Source of the DNA: Gaiellaceae bacterium
GTDB taxonomy: Bacteria > Actinomycetota > Thermoleophilia > Gaiellales > Gaiellaceae
DNA: 57,962 bases
Assembly (NCBI GenBank): GCA_030446625.1
Contig: JAUJMY010000006.1
Span: 98,046-156,007, forward strand
Direction: 5' to 3'
The notes beneath the pieces were generated by a model, which worked only from the letters and a program-made list of their open reading frames with translations, searched no databases and was not told the DNA's origin. Below, in pieces: positions 15,708-22,639 of this stretch. The first letter of the stretch is position 1. The number at the start of each line of letters is the position of its first letter. A program made the position numbers and the translations under genes.

Positions 15708-16345
15708 CAGGGCGTCCCCGCCGGCGTCGTCGCGGTCGCGGGCGTCGTGGTCGCAGCCGCCGGCGGTGCCGCGCCTGCAAAGGTGAACGCGTTCAGCGTG
15801 ATGTTCGCGCGAATCTGCGGGAACCCGTCTTCGCCCTCGGCGAAGTCGAACGCCTCGACGCCCATCAGCTGCCCCTTGCCGCCGACACGGCCGCTCTGCG
15901 CGCTCGCGCGCTGCCGCAGAAGGTGGAGGAACTTCCGCACGTCGAAGAAGCGGCCCTGGACGATGATCGCGATCGGAGCGGACTGGTACGCGCCGACGGC
16001 GACCGCGGGTTGCGGCGTCACCGAGTCCCACGTCACCCCGGCCCGAGCGGCCGCGCCGTTGAGCTCGAGGATCAGCCGCGACATGTTGAGGCGGTCGGGC
16101 AGCGCGGTCTCGAGTCGGCGGAGGTCCGCGGCCGAGACGCGTGCCGCGCGCATCTGCGCGAGCTGCGCGCGGCGTGTCGCGAGCTGCTGCTGCGTCTGTG
16201 CGATCTGCTGGTCGAGCCGCGCGGCTTCCGCGCGCTGCGGGCGAACCGCGAGGAAGTACCCGACGAGGGCGACCGCCAGCGCGGCGACGAAGACGAGCGC
16301 GATCCTCACCTCGCGCGCCATTCCTTCCTTGACGTCGCTTCTCAT
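15707..16345 (-). CDS. pilO: Type IV pilus assembly protein PilO
   Basis: The 212-residue product starts MRSDVKEGMAREVRIALVF and has one transmembrane helix (IALVFVAALAVALVGYFLAV). A coiled coil (RLDQQIAQTQQQLATRRAQL) follows, then a ferredoxin-like periplasmic domain (APIAIIVQGRFFDVRKFLHL...MGVEAFDF...ITLNAFTF) of the PilO/GspM type. It ends in a Thr/Pro/Ala-rich tail. PilO pairs with PilN in the inner-membrane alignment complex. ATG 16345 overlaps the pilN stop (ATGA), so translation is probably coupled. A longer reading to 17026 is spurious because it runs antisense-free through pilN. Confidence 0.88.
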   Translation of the reverse strand: MRSDVKEGMAREVRIALVFVAALAVALVGYFLAVRPQRAEAARLDQQIAQTQQQLATRRAQLAQMRAARVSAADLRRLETALPDRLNMSRLILELNGAAARAGVTWDSVTPQPAVAVGAYQSAPIAIIVQGRFFDVRKFLHLLRQRASAQSGRVGGKGQLMGVEAFDFAEGEDGFPQIRANITLNAFTFAGAAPPAAATTTPATATTPAGTP

Positions 16346-16956
16346 GACGCCGCTTCCGCCGCGTCGACGTCGGCGACGACGCTGAACTTGAACACGCGCC
16401 GACTCCCGATCTCGGTCGCCACGCTCGACTGCAGCTGCACGTTGGTCAGGGCGGGGACGAGCGCGAGGCGCGCGAGCAGGCGGGCGACGCCCTTCTGCGA
16501 GTACGTGTACCCCGTCGCGGTGAACGCGGTCGGAACGGCGCCGGGCGTCGTGGCTGCCGCGCCCGTGGCCGCGGGGGAGCGCGCCCCGAGCGACTCGAGC
16601 CACGCATCCTCGGGGATGACGCGCGACACGTCTCGGAGGACCGAGTCCCACGCGATGCGCGCGGCGGCCGCGCTGGACAGCGCCGCGAGCCGCGCCGCGG
16701 CGGCGTCGCCCACTCCGTTCCGCACCGGCTCCGGCGTCGCCGCGAGCTCCTTCTGCACCGCCGCAAGCGTTTCGCGACGCGTCTCGACCTTGCTCCGCTC
16801 GCGGACCGAGGCGAGACCGAGCACGACGCCGATCAGGACGAGGACGGCGAGCGCGCCGACCCCGAACGGCGACGGAACCGGGACGCCCGCGACCCGCGTC
16901 GACCGGACGGAGCGGCGCCGCGCGTCGTCGCGTGGGAGGAGGTTGACGGGACGCAT
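16342..16956 (-). CDS. pilN: Type IV pilus assembly protein PilN
   Basis: The 204-residue product begins MRPVNLLPRDDARRR, the classic PilN start whose NLLP motif docks into PilM. One transmembrane helix (GALAVLVLIGVVLGLASV) and a short coiled coil follow, then a C-terminal domain (TAFTATGYTYSQKGVARLLARLALVP). It overlaps PilM by one base and PilO by four. The gene order pilM-pilN-pilO is the standard alignment subcomplex of type IVa pili. Confidence 0.93.
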   Translation of the reverse strand: MRPVNLLPRDDARRRSVRSTRVAGVPVPSPFGVGALAVLVLIGVVLGLASVRERSKVETRRETLAAVQKELAATPEPVRNGVGDAAAARLAALSSAAAARIAWDSVLRDVSRVIPEDAWLESLGARSPAATGAAATTPGAVPTAFTATGYTYSQKGVARLLARLALVPALTNVQLQSSVATEIGSRRVFKFSVVADVDAAEAAS

Positions 16957-18266
16957 CAGTCCTCGAGTCCCAGGCCGATCGCGATCGCGAGCGACGCCGC
17001 GTCGTCACGCTCGGCGGCGCCTGCACTCGCCGTTACGCGTGCCAGCGGGTCGCCGACGCGGACGGGAACGCCGATCAGCCCCGCGAGCTCCGCCGGCAGC
17101 CCCTCGAGGTTCACGGTTCCGCCCGTGAGCACGATCTCGCCGATCGCCAGCGAGCCGGGCTGGCTCTGGTAGAACTGGAGCGAGGACACGAGCTCGCGCG
17201 CCAGGTTCTGGAGCTCCTCCTGGACGGCGGCCTGCGCGTGACGTACGTCGTCGGGCGAGACGCCCTCGATCGCAGCCGCCGCCGCGCTGTCCGCCAGCGA
17301 CAGCGAGCGCTTGAGCCGCTCGGCGTCGACGGGAAGGATCCGGAGCGCGCCCGCGATCGCGCGGTCGAGCGCGCTCCCGCCCCAGTCGACGACGCGCGTG
17401 AACTCGCAGACGCGTCCGTCCGAGACGGCGAGCGTCGAGCGGTCGTAGCCGAGGGCGACGGCGACGTGCGCGCTCTCCGCCGGGACGGAGCCGTTCGCGG
17501 CCGCGGGCGACCTGAGCGCGCGCAGCAGCGCGAACGCTTCGAGGTCGATCCCGGCGAGCTCGATCTTCGCGCGCGCGCACGCCTCCGCGTACCGCTCGAT
17601 CGAGTCGCGGTACGCGACGACGAGCAGGATGCGGCGGCTCAGCGACCCGTCCTCCGCGCGGCCCTCGCTCACGACCTGGTAGTCGAGCACGGCCTCGTCG
17701 ATCGGGATCGGCAGCGTCTCCTGCGCGCGGAAGCGGATCGCGTTCGCGAGCTGCCTCTCGTCCTCGATCCCCGAGATCACGAGGCTGCGAACGCCGATGC
17801 GGTTCGTCGCCACGCCCAGCCGGACGCCGCGGCGCGGAAGCTTGTGCCTGGTGAAGAAGTCTGCGAGCGCCGCCGCGAGCACCTCCGGCTCGCGGACCTC
17901 GCCGGCGACGACGACGCCGCGCTCGAGCGGCTCGCGCGCGACCTGGACGAGCTTCAGCTCGCCGTTCTCGTTCGCGACGCGCGCCGCGGCGAGCTGCGAC
18001 GAGCCGATCTTCAAGCCCAGGACGCCGTGCGACGCGACCCGGCGCTGGCGGCGCGGGGAGGCGCGCTTCGCGGCGGGCGGGCGGGCGTCGGCGGGCTTGC
18101 GCGTGCGGCGGAGCGACACGTCGCGCTTCAGCACGGACGTCTTCGAGGCGCCGTTGGTCGAGGTGCCGTTCGAGGTCGTCGCCGGAGCGGGAGCCGCCGG
18201 GCGTGCCTGCTTGCGCTTGCCGCCGAAGAGATCGGACAGCTTGACCTCCTTGTTCCAGTCGACCAT
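16956..18266 (-). CDS. pilM: Type IV pilus assembly ATPase-fold protein PilM
   Basis: PilM is an actin-fold cytoplasmic protein that binds the PilN N-terminus. The 436-residue product has an unusual basic, low-complexity extension of about 80 residues (KRKQARPAAPAPA, RRTRKPADARPPAAKR). The PilM core follows, with GLKIGSSQLAAARVA, RRGVRLGVATNRIGVRSL, QETLPIPIDEAVLDYQV and EIVLTGGTVNLEGLPAEL. The extension is not usual for PilM and may add a binding surface. The gene lies four bases after pilT in the same operon. Confidence 0.93.
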   Translation of the reverse strand: MVDWNKEVKLSDLFGGKRKQARPAAPAPATTSNGTSTNGASKTSVLKRDVSLRRTRKPADARPPAAKRASPRRQRRVASHGVLGLKIGSSQLAAARVANENGELKLVQVAREPLERGVVVAGEVREPEVLAAALADFFTRHKLPRRGVRLGVATNRIGVRSLVISGIEDERQLANAIRFRAQETLPIPIDEAVLDYQVVSEGRAEDGSLSRRILLVVAYRDSIERYAEACARAKIELAGIDLEAFALLRALRSPAAANGSVPAESAHVAVALGYDRSTLAVSDGRVCEFTRVVDWGGSALDRAIAGALRILPVDAERLKRSLSLADSAAAAAIEGVSPDDVRHAQAAVQEELQNLARELVSSLQFYQSQPGSLAIGEIVLTGGTVNLEGLPAELAGLIGVPVRVGDPLARVTASAGAAERDDAASLAIAIGLGLED

Positions 18267-18269
18267 CGC

Positions 18270-19421
18270 CTAGCTCCCCGCGACGCGGAGCGTCGACTCG
18301 AGGGGGGGCGGCGGCGGCGCAGTCATTCCGTTCGAGCCGTCGCGGAATCCGGCGCGCTCGAGCAGCCCGAGGAGCTGCTCCGGCCGGCTCGAGCGCGCGA
18401 GCGCGACGTCCTTCGTCACCACGCGCCGGAAGATCAGCTCCGCCAGCGCCTGCTCCATCGTCTGCATCCCGCGGCCGGTGCTCGTCTGCATCACGGAGTA
18501 GATCTGCTCGACCTTGCCCTGGCGGATCAGGTTCCGCACCGCGTCGTCCGGGATCAGGATCTCGCACGCGGCGATGCGGCCGCGACCGTCGGCGGTCGGC
18601 ATCAGCGTCTGCGTGACGACGCCCTGGAGCGCGCCCGCGATCTGGATCCGCACCTGCTCCTGCTGCTCGGCCGGGAAGACGTCGATGATCCGGTCGATCG
18701 TCTGCGGCGCGCTCTGGGTGTGCAGCGTCGCGAAGACGAGGTGGCCGGTCTCCGCCGCAGTCAGCGCCGTCGCGATCGTCTCCAGGTCGCGCATCTCGCC
18801 GAGGAGGATCACGTCGGGGTCCTGCCGGAGTGCGGCGCGGAGCGCCTCGGCGAAGCTCGTCGCGTCGGGGCCGATCTCGCGCTGGTTGACCATCGAGCGC
18901 TTGTGCCAGTGGAGGAACTCGATCGGGTCCTCGATCGTCAGGATGTGCTCGGAGCGCGTGCGGTTGATCTCGTCGACCAGGGTCGCGAGCGTCGTCGACT
19001 TGCCGGACCCCGTCGGCCCGGTCACGAGGACGAGCCCGCGCGGCTTCGCAGCGACCTCGTGGAGCCGCGACGGGAGGCCGAGCTCCTCGAGCGTCTTGAG
19101 CTCGGTCGGGATCAGGCGGAACGCGGCGCCGAGCGCCTCGCGCTGGAAGTAGATGTTGACGCGGAACCGCGCGAGGCCCGGGATCGAGTACGACATGTCG
19201 ATCTGGCGCTTGATCTCCAGCGACTTCTGCTGCTCGGTGTTCATGATCCGGTACAGGAGCTCGCGGAGGTCGTCCGGCGTCAGCGGCCGGTAGCCGGGCA
19301 TGCGCTCGAGCTGCCCGCGGACGCGCACGACGGGCTCGGAGCCGGCCGTGACGTGGAGGTCGGACGCCTTCAGCTGGACGATCTGCTCGAGCAGCTGGTC
19401 GATCGAGGTCGGTGCCTGCAT
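18270..19421 (-). CDS. pilT: Type IV pilus twitching ATPase PilT (copy 1)
   Basis: This is a hexameric retraction ATPase. The 383-residue product has the PAS-like N-terminal domain (IVQLKASDLHVTAGSEP), Walker A GPTGSGKST at about 135-143, the Asp box (TIEDPIEFLHWH), Walker B (DPDVILLGEMRD), a His box (GHLVFATLHTQSAPQTIDRI) and the retraction motif AVRNLIRQGK near 280. It heads the operon pilT-pilM-pilN-pilO-SPOR, behind a sigma-28-like promoter whose -10 ends only 8 bases before the ATG. A second pilT lies at 27732-28916. Confidence 0.96.
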   Translation of the reverse strand: MQAPTSIDQLLEQIVQLKASDLHVTAGSEPVVRVRGQLERMPGYRPLTPDDLRELLYRIMNTEQQKSLEIKRQIDMSYSIPGLARFRVNIYFQREALGAAFRLIPTELKTLEELGLPSRLHEVAAKPRGLVLVTGPTGSGKSTTLATLVDEINRTRSEHILTIEDPIEFLHWHKRSMVNQREIGPDATSFAEALRAALRQDPDVILLGEMRDLETIATALTAAETGHLVFATLHTQSAPQTIDRIIDVFPAEQQEQVRIQIAGALQGVVTQTLMPTADGRGRIAACEILIPDDAVRNLIRQGKVEQIYSVMQTSTGRGMQTMEQALAELIFRRVVTKDVALARSSRPEQLLGLLERAGFRDGSNGMTAPPPPPLESTLRVAGS

Positions 19422-19429
19422 CGAGTTCC

Positions 19430-19456
19430 TTATCGGCAGCGGCGCGCATCTCTTTA
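19430..19456 (-). promoter_or_regulatory. Sigma-28-type promoter of the pilT-pilMNO operon
   Basis: On the minus strand, TAAA, exactly 15 bases, then GCCGATAA: a perfect match to the FliA consensus. The -10 ends 8 bases before the pilT ATG, so the transcript would be nearly leaderless. Of all copies in this locus, this one matches best. Confidence 0.8.
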
Positions 19457-19510
19457 CCGTTATCTCGCCGTCGCCTCTACCACGACGTTTCCGCGGCGGG
19501 CGCGCGCCCG

Positions 19511-19600
19511 CGACTCACCCTTTCGGGGGTGTACCGGAGGCAGCGCGGCAGCCGATTACGGCGCAAGCCACCGTAATTCCCCCGCCAGAAGGAGAAGGAA
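19511..19600 (+). promoter_or_regulatory. pilA1 upstream region with conserved promoter-like and hairpin motifs
   Basis: About 90 bases before pilA1 are almost identical to those before pilA2. They hold a CACCC...GGGGGTG stem, GCCGATTA at 19551-19558 (like a sigma-28 -10, without a good -35), the inverted repeat ATTACGG/CCGTAAT, and a strong AGAAGGAGAAGGAA ribosome binding site. Either the GCCGATTA is a -10 giving a leader of about 40 bases, or the whole block is a structured leader. The sequence does not decide between these. Confidence 0.5.
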
Positions 19601-20035
19601 ATGCTTACGACTCTCAGGAAGCGGCTGGCTCGTGAGGAGAGCGGTTTCACCCTCATCGAGCTCCTGGTCGTCCTGATCATCATCGGGATCCTGCTCGCGA
19701 TCGCGATCCCGTCGTACCTCGCCTTCCGCGACCGCGCGAACAGCCGCGCCGCGCAGGCCAACGTCCGCGCCGCCATCCCGGCCGCGGAGGCGTACAACGC
19801 CGACAACGTCGGTACGGCCACGGACTCCGACGCCTCGGCGACGACGACCGGCTACGCCGGCATGAGCCTGCCGCAGCTTCAGAAGATCGACGCCGGCGTG
19901 AAGAACATCAGCGTCGTCCTCGGAACGCCCGCGGAGACGACGTACTGCATCCAGAGCACCGTCGGCGGCAAGACGTGGTCGAAGAAGGTCACTGCCACGG
20001 CGAACGGCGACATCAAGGAGGAGGCCTGCGCGTAA
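19601..20035 (+). CDS. pilA: Type IV major pilin, copy 1
   Basis: This 144-residue prepilin has a 15-residue basic leader ending in Gly15, Phe16 as mature residue 1, Glu at +5 and the hydrophobic helix FTLIELLVVLIIIGILLAIA. The globular part is short (about 100 residues), with two cysteines near the C-terminus (TTYCIQ and EEACA) that could form the D-region disulfide. The first 70 residues are identical to pilA2; the rest diverges. Strong ribosome binding site and own terminator suggest high expression as a single-gene unit. Confidence 0.93.
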   Translation: MLTTLRKRLAREESGFTLIELLVVLIIIGILLAIAIPSYLAFRDRANSRAAQANVRAAIPAAEAYNADNVGTATDSDASATTTGYAGMSLPQLQKIDAGVKNISVVLGTPAETTYCIQSTVGGKTWSKKVTATANGDIKEEACA

Positions 20036-20058
20036 AGCGCATCGTCCCTCGCTCGCCT

Positions 20059-20093
20059 AGAGAGGGCGCGGGAAACCGCGCCCTCTCTTTTGC
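20059..20093 (+). terminator. Intrinsic terminator of pilA1
   Basis: A perfect 13-base-pair stem (AGAGAGGGCGCGG) with a GAAA tetraloop is followed by a T-rich stretch (TTTTG). It lies 23 bases after the pilA1 stop. An almost identical copy follows pilA2. Confidence 0.92.
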
Positions 20094-20210
20094 CCGTTAA
20101 AGCATGCCGTTGCCGAAGCCGGACGTCTCGAGTGAGAGCGTGCGTGCACCCTCGACCGGCCGGTCGAAGATGTGAGTCGCGCGAGAGACCTCCCCCGTCT
20201 GCCCGGCGAC

Positions 20211-20297
20211 TCACCCGTTCGGGGGTGTACCCAAGGCAGCGCGGCAGCCGATTTACGGCGCAAGCCACCGTAATTCCCCCGCCAGAAGGAGAAGGAA
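20211..20297 (+). promoter_or_regulatory. pilA2 upstream region, duplicated from pilA1
   Basis: This repeats the pilA1 upstream block with a few changes (CACCCG for CACCCT, an extra T in GCCGATTTACGG). The ATTTACGG/CCGTAAT inverted repeat and the AGAAGGAGAAGGAA ribosome binding site are kept. Further upstream, TAAA at 20098-20101, 16 bases and GCCGGACG at 20118-20125 form a decayed copy of the sigma-28-like site that follows pilA2. Confidence 0.5.
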
Positions 20298-20738
20298 ATG
20301 CTTACGACTCTCAGGAAGCGGCTGGCTCGTGAGGAGAGCGGTTTCACCCTCATCGAGCTCCTGGTCGTCCTGATCATCATCGGGATCCTGCTCGCGATCG
20401 CGATCCCGTCGTACCTCGCCTTCCGCGACCGCGCGAACAGCCGCGCCGCGCAGGCCAACGTCCGCGCCGCCATCCCGGCCGCGGAGGCGTACAACGCCGA
20501 CAACGTCGGCGGAACCGGCGAGCCTGCCACGGCCGACGGCGTCGCGACGACGACCGGCTACCAGGGGATGACCCTCGCCGAGCTTCAGGAGATCGACGCG
20601 GGCATCAAGGGCATCACGGTCGCCGCGAACCCGGGCGTCTCGAACTACTGCATCCAGAGCGTCGTTGGTGGTAAGACGTGGTCGAAGACGGTCACCGCCA
20701 CCGTCAACGGCGACATCGTCGAAGGGGCCTGCGCGTAA
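20298..20738 (+). CDS. pilA: Type IV major pilin, copy 2
   Basis: This 146-residue prepilin has the same leader, cleavage site and helix as pilA1. The two are identical through mature residue 55 or so, and differ in the exposed part (GGTGEPATADGVATTTGYQG against GTATDSDASATTTGYAG). The paired cysteines (SNYCIQ, EGACA) are kept. It arose by tandem duplication of the whole unit, including upstream block and terminator. The pattern (constant core, variable surface) suggests selection for a second pilin subtype rather than simple dosage. Confidence 0.93.
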   Translation: MLTTLRKRLAREESGFTLIELLVVLIIIGILLAIAIPSYLAFRDRANSRAAQANVRAAIPAAEAYNADNVGGTGEPATADGVATTTGYQGMTLAELQEIDAGIKGITVAANPGVSNYCIQSVVGGKTWSKTVTATVNGDIVEGACA

Positions 20739-20761
20739 AGCGCATCGTCCCTCGCTCGCCT

Positions 20762-20796
20762 AGAGAGGGCGCGGGAAACCGCGCCCTCTTTCTTTG
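20762..20796 (+). terminator. Intrinsic terminator of pilA2
   Basis: It has the same stem and GAAA loop as the pilA1 terminator, followed by CTTTCTTT. It lies 23 bases after the pilA2 stop. Confidence 0.92.
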
Positions 20797-20801
20797 CCCG
20801 T

Positions 20802-20829
20802 TAAAGCATGCCGTTGCGGAAGCCGATAC
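20802..20829 (+). promoter_or_regulatory. Sigma-28/WhiG-type promoter of the gene at 20837
   Basis: TAAA, 16 bases, then GCCGATAC, ending 7 bases before the ATG. It lies directly after the pilA2 terminator, so it starts a new transcription unit. Confidence 0.75.
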
Positions 20830-20836
20830 GCCTCGA

Positions 20837-21142
20837 ATGAGCGAGCACCAGAGCGGGCTCCGACCCGCGGCTCCGGCGACCGTCTCACCGGTTCCGCAGG
20901 CCGCGCCGGAACGCGAAGTTCTCCTCCGCCGCGTCGGCCGCGAGAACCGCCAGATCCTGACCCTGCGCTGCGTCGAGCGCGGCGGCCAGTGGCTCGTCGG
21001 GTGCGATGTCTATCCGATCGACACGATGCGCGTCGAGCCGTTCCGGCTCGGCCCGCATGCGTTCGCGAGCCGGCAGGAGGCGGAGCGCTTCGTGGACGAG
21101 GCGCTCGGCGCCTTCGAGTACCTCGGCTGCGACGTCGCGTAG
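20837..21142 (+). CDS. Small protein of unknown function in the pilus locus
   Basis: I do not recognise this 101-residue product. It has a disordered Pro/Ala/Ser-rich N-terminus of about 25 residues and then a compact region with alternating strands and a C-terminal helix (EVLLRRVGRENRQILTLRCV, WLVGCDVYPID, FASRQEAERFVDEALGAFEY). No signal peptide or membrane segment is visible, so it should be cytoplasmic. ATG 20837 is chosen because a sigma-28-like promoter ends 7 bases before it. The shared promoter class links it to pilus assembly or its control. Confidence 0.75.
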   Translation: MSEHQSGLRPAAPATVSPVPQAAPEREVLLRRVGRENRQILTLRCVERGGQWLVGCDVYPIDTMRVEPFRLGPHAFASRQEAERFVDEALGAFEYLGCDVA

Positions 21143-21164
21143 CTCGCGGACGAGCGACCGAGCG

Positions 21165-22580
21165 CTACGCCTCGGCGATGTCGACCGAGACGATCGTGCC
21201 CTGGCGCAGGAAGGGCCTCAGCGTCATGGCGAACGCCGTCGCGCGCGCGGCGTCGTCGAACGACCCGAGCTCGAGCGCGTCCGTCTGACCGAGACGCAGC
21301 ACGAGGCGGACGGCAACGCTTTGCGAGGGCACGTCGCTCCCGGTCATCCCGAAGCCCCCGCCGGGCGACGCGTCCGGTTGCGGAGCTGCGTACTGCTGCG
21401 CCGGCTCGGTCGCGGCGAACCCTGGCATCGCGCCCGCCGGCTGCGGCTCCTCGCGGCCGAAGCTGCCGAATGACTCATCGGGTCGCGGCCACTGCGGCGG
21501 CGGCTCCGGGTTCCCTGGTGCCTCCATGCGCGACTCCTCTCGTGTGAACGGTGTGTCGAAGGCCTCGTCGAGGCGCTCGTCGGCGGGAGCGTCCTGCGCG
21601 TCTGGAGCGGGAGGTGTCGCCGGCGTGGCGTCCCAGCCCGGCGGCGGTGCCCATGCGGGCTCGGCCTCGTCCTGCTGCAAGAACGCGGCGGCGCCGGCTC
21701 CCTCGTTGAACGCCGCCGAGATCGCGCGGTCCAGCTCGTCGCTCGCGGCTACCCCGAAGACGACGTCGCCTCCGAAGAGGGCGCGGATCTGACCCATCGC
21801 GGACTCGTTCGTCGGATCGGCGATCGCGACGAGCACGGCTCCGCCTGCGCTCGAGATCGGCAGTGCACGGTAGACGCGCGCCGAATCCTCGGAAAGTCGC
21901 GCCGCCGCCTCGGGGTCGACCGCCGCGGAGTCCAGGTCCACGAACTCGAGCCCCTTCTGTCCGGCGAGGAAGCGCGCGAGCTGCCGTTCGTCGATCCACC
22001 CGCGCTCGAGCAGGACCTGGCCGAGGCGGCGGCCCGAGCTCGTCGCCTCGCGGAGCGCGTCCTCGCCCTGCTCGAACGTCAGCAGCCCCGCGCGGAAGAC
22101 GAGCGTCCCGAGCGGAACGCCGAGCATGTCGTGCTCCTCCTCGCCCGCAAGCCCGGACGCCGGGATCGGCGGCGGCGGCGTGGGCGCGGCCTCGCCCGGG
22201 TCGGCGTCGGCGGCGTGTACGACGTCGTCGAGCTGGCGCACGACGCGCAACGGCGTGTCGAGCGCCGTGTACTCGACGACCGGCGGCGGGAGCGGCTCGT
22301 GCTCGGGCTCCGGTTCGCCCGCGTCGGGCGTCGGAGCGAGCGGCGCCGCTTGCTCCGGAGGATCCGCCAGCGGCGACTGCTGCTCCTCCGGTGCCGAACC
22401 CGCCCGTTTGCTCGACCTTCGAAAGCGCACGTGGATCTCCCTCCCTGCCGTCACGATATCCCCGATCGCCGCGAGCAGCCAGCGCGCGAGCGGGAGCCGT
22501 CGCGCGCGCGCGGCGCCGTAGTGCGCCGCGAGCGGGACGTCGAGCGCGTCAGACGGCCGGCCGATCGGATACGAGCCCAT
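21165..22580 (-). CDS. MshEN-domain protein without an ATPase domain
   Basis: The 471-residue product has a proline-rich linker (residues about 60-150) and then an MshEN/T2SSE-N domain at about 150-290. Two tandem motifs can be read: PLGTLVFRAGLLTFEQGEDAL and RRLGQVLLERGWIDERQLAR, followed by FVDLDSAAVDPEAA and ALPISSAGGAVLVAIADP. In MshE, such tandem motifs bind cyclic-di-GMP. Here no Walker motifs follow. Instead there is a long low-complexity stretch and a small C-terminal domain (VAVRLVLRLGQTDALELGSF...FLRQGTIVSVDI). It lies 59 bases after pilB, so it may be a separate cyclic-di-GMP sensor for the motor. Confidence 0.8.
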   Translation of the reverse strand: MGSYPIGRPSDALDVPLAAHYGAARARRLPLARWLLAAIGDIVTAGREIHVRFRRSSKRAGSAPEEQQSPLADPPEQAAPLAPTPDAGEPEPEHEPLPPPVVEYTALDTPLRVVRQLDDVVHAADADPGEAAPTPPPPIPASGLAGEEEHDMLGVPLGTLVFRAGLLTFEQGEDALREATSSGRRLGQVLLERGWIDERQLARFLAGQKGLEFVDLDSAAVDPEAAARLSEDSARVYRALPISSAGGAVLVAIADPTNESAMGQIRALFGGDVVFGVAASDELDRAISAAFNEGAGAAAFLQQDEAEPAWAPPPGWDATPATPPAPDAQDAPADERLDEAFDTPFTREESRMEAPGNPEPPPQWPRPDESFGSFGREEPQPAGAMPGFAATEPAQQYAAPQPDASPGGGFGMTGSDVPSQSVAVRLVLRLGQTDALELGSFDDAARATAFAMTLRPFLRQGTIVSVDIAEA

Positions 22581-22639
22581 CCGCGGGCGCTATTTCGCGC
22601 GCGCGCCGACGGCTCCTGCGTCGTGGCGGCGACGCGGCG

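Noticed and set aside
19551..19600. A firm c-di-GMP riboswitch call upstream of pilA
   Set aside because: CGCAAGCC resembles the GCGCAAAGCC of that class, but the GNRA-loop hairpin and the second stem are not found. It is reported only as an unassigned structured block.
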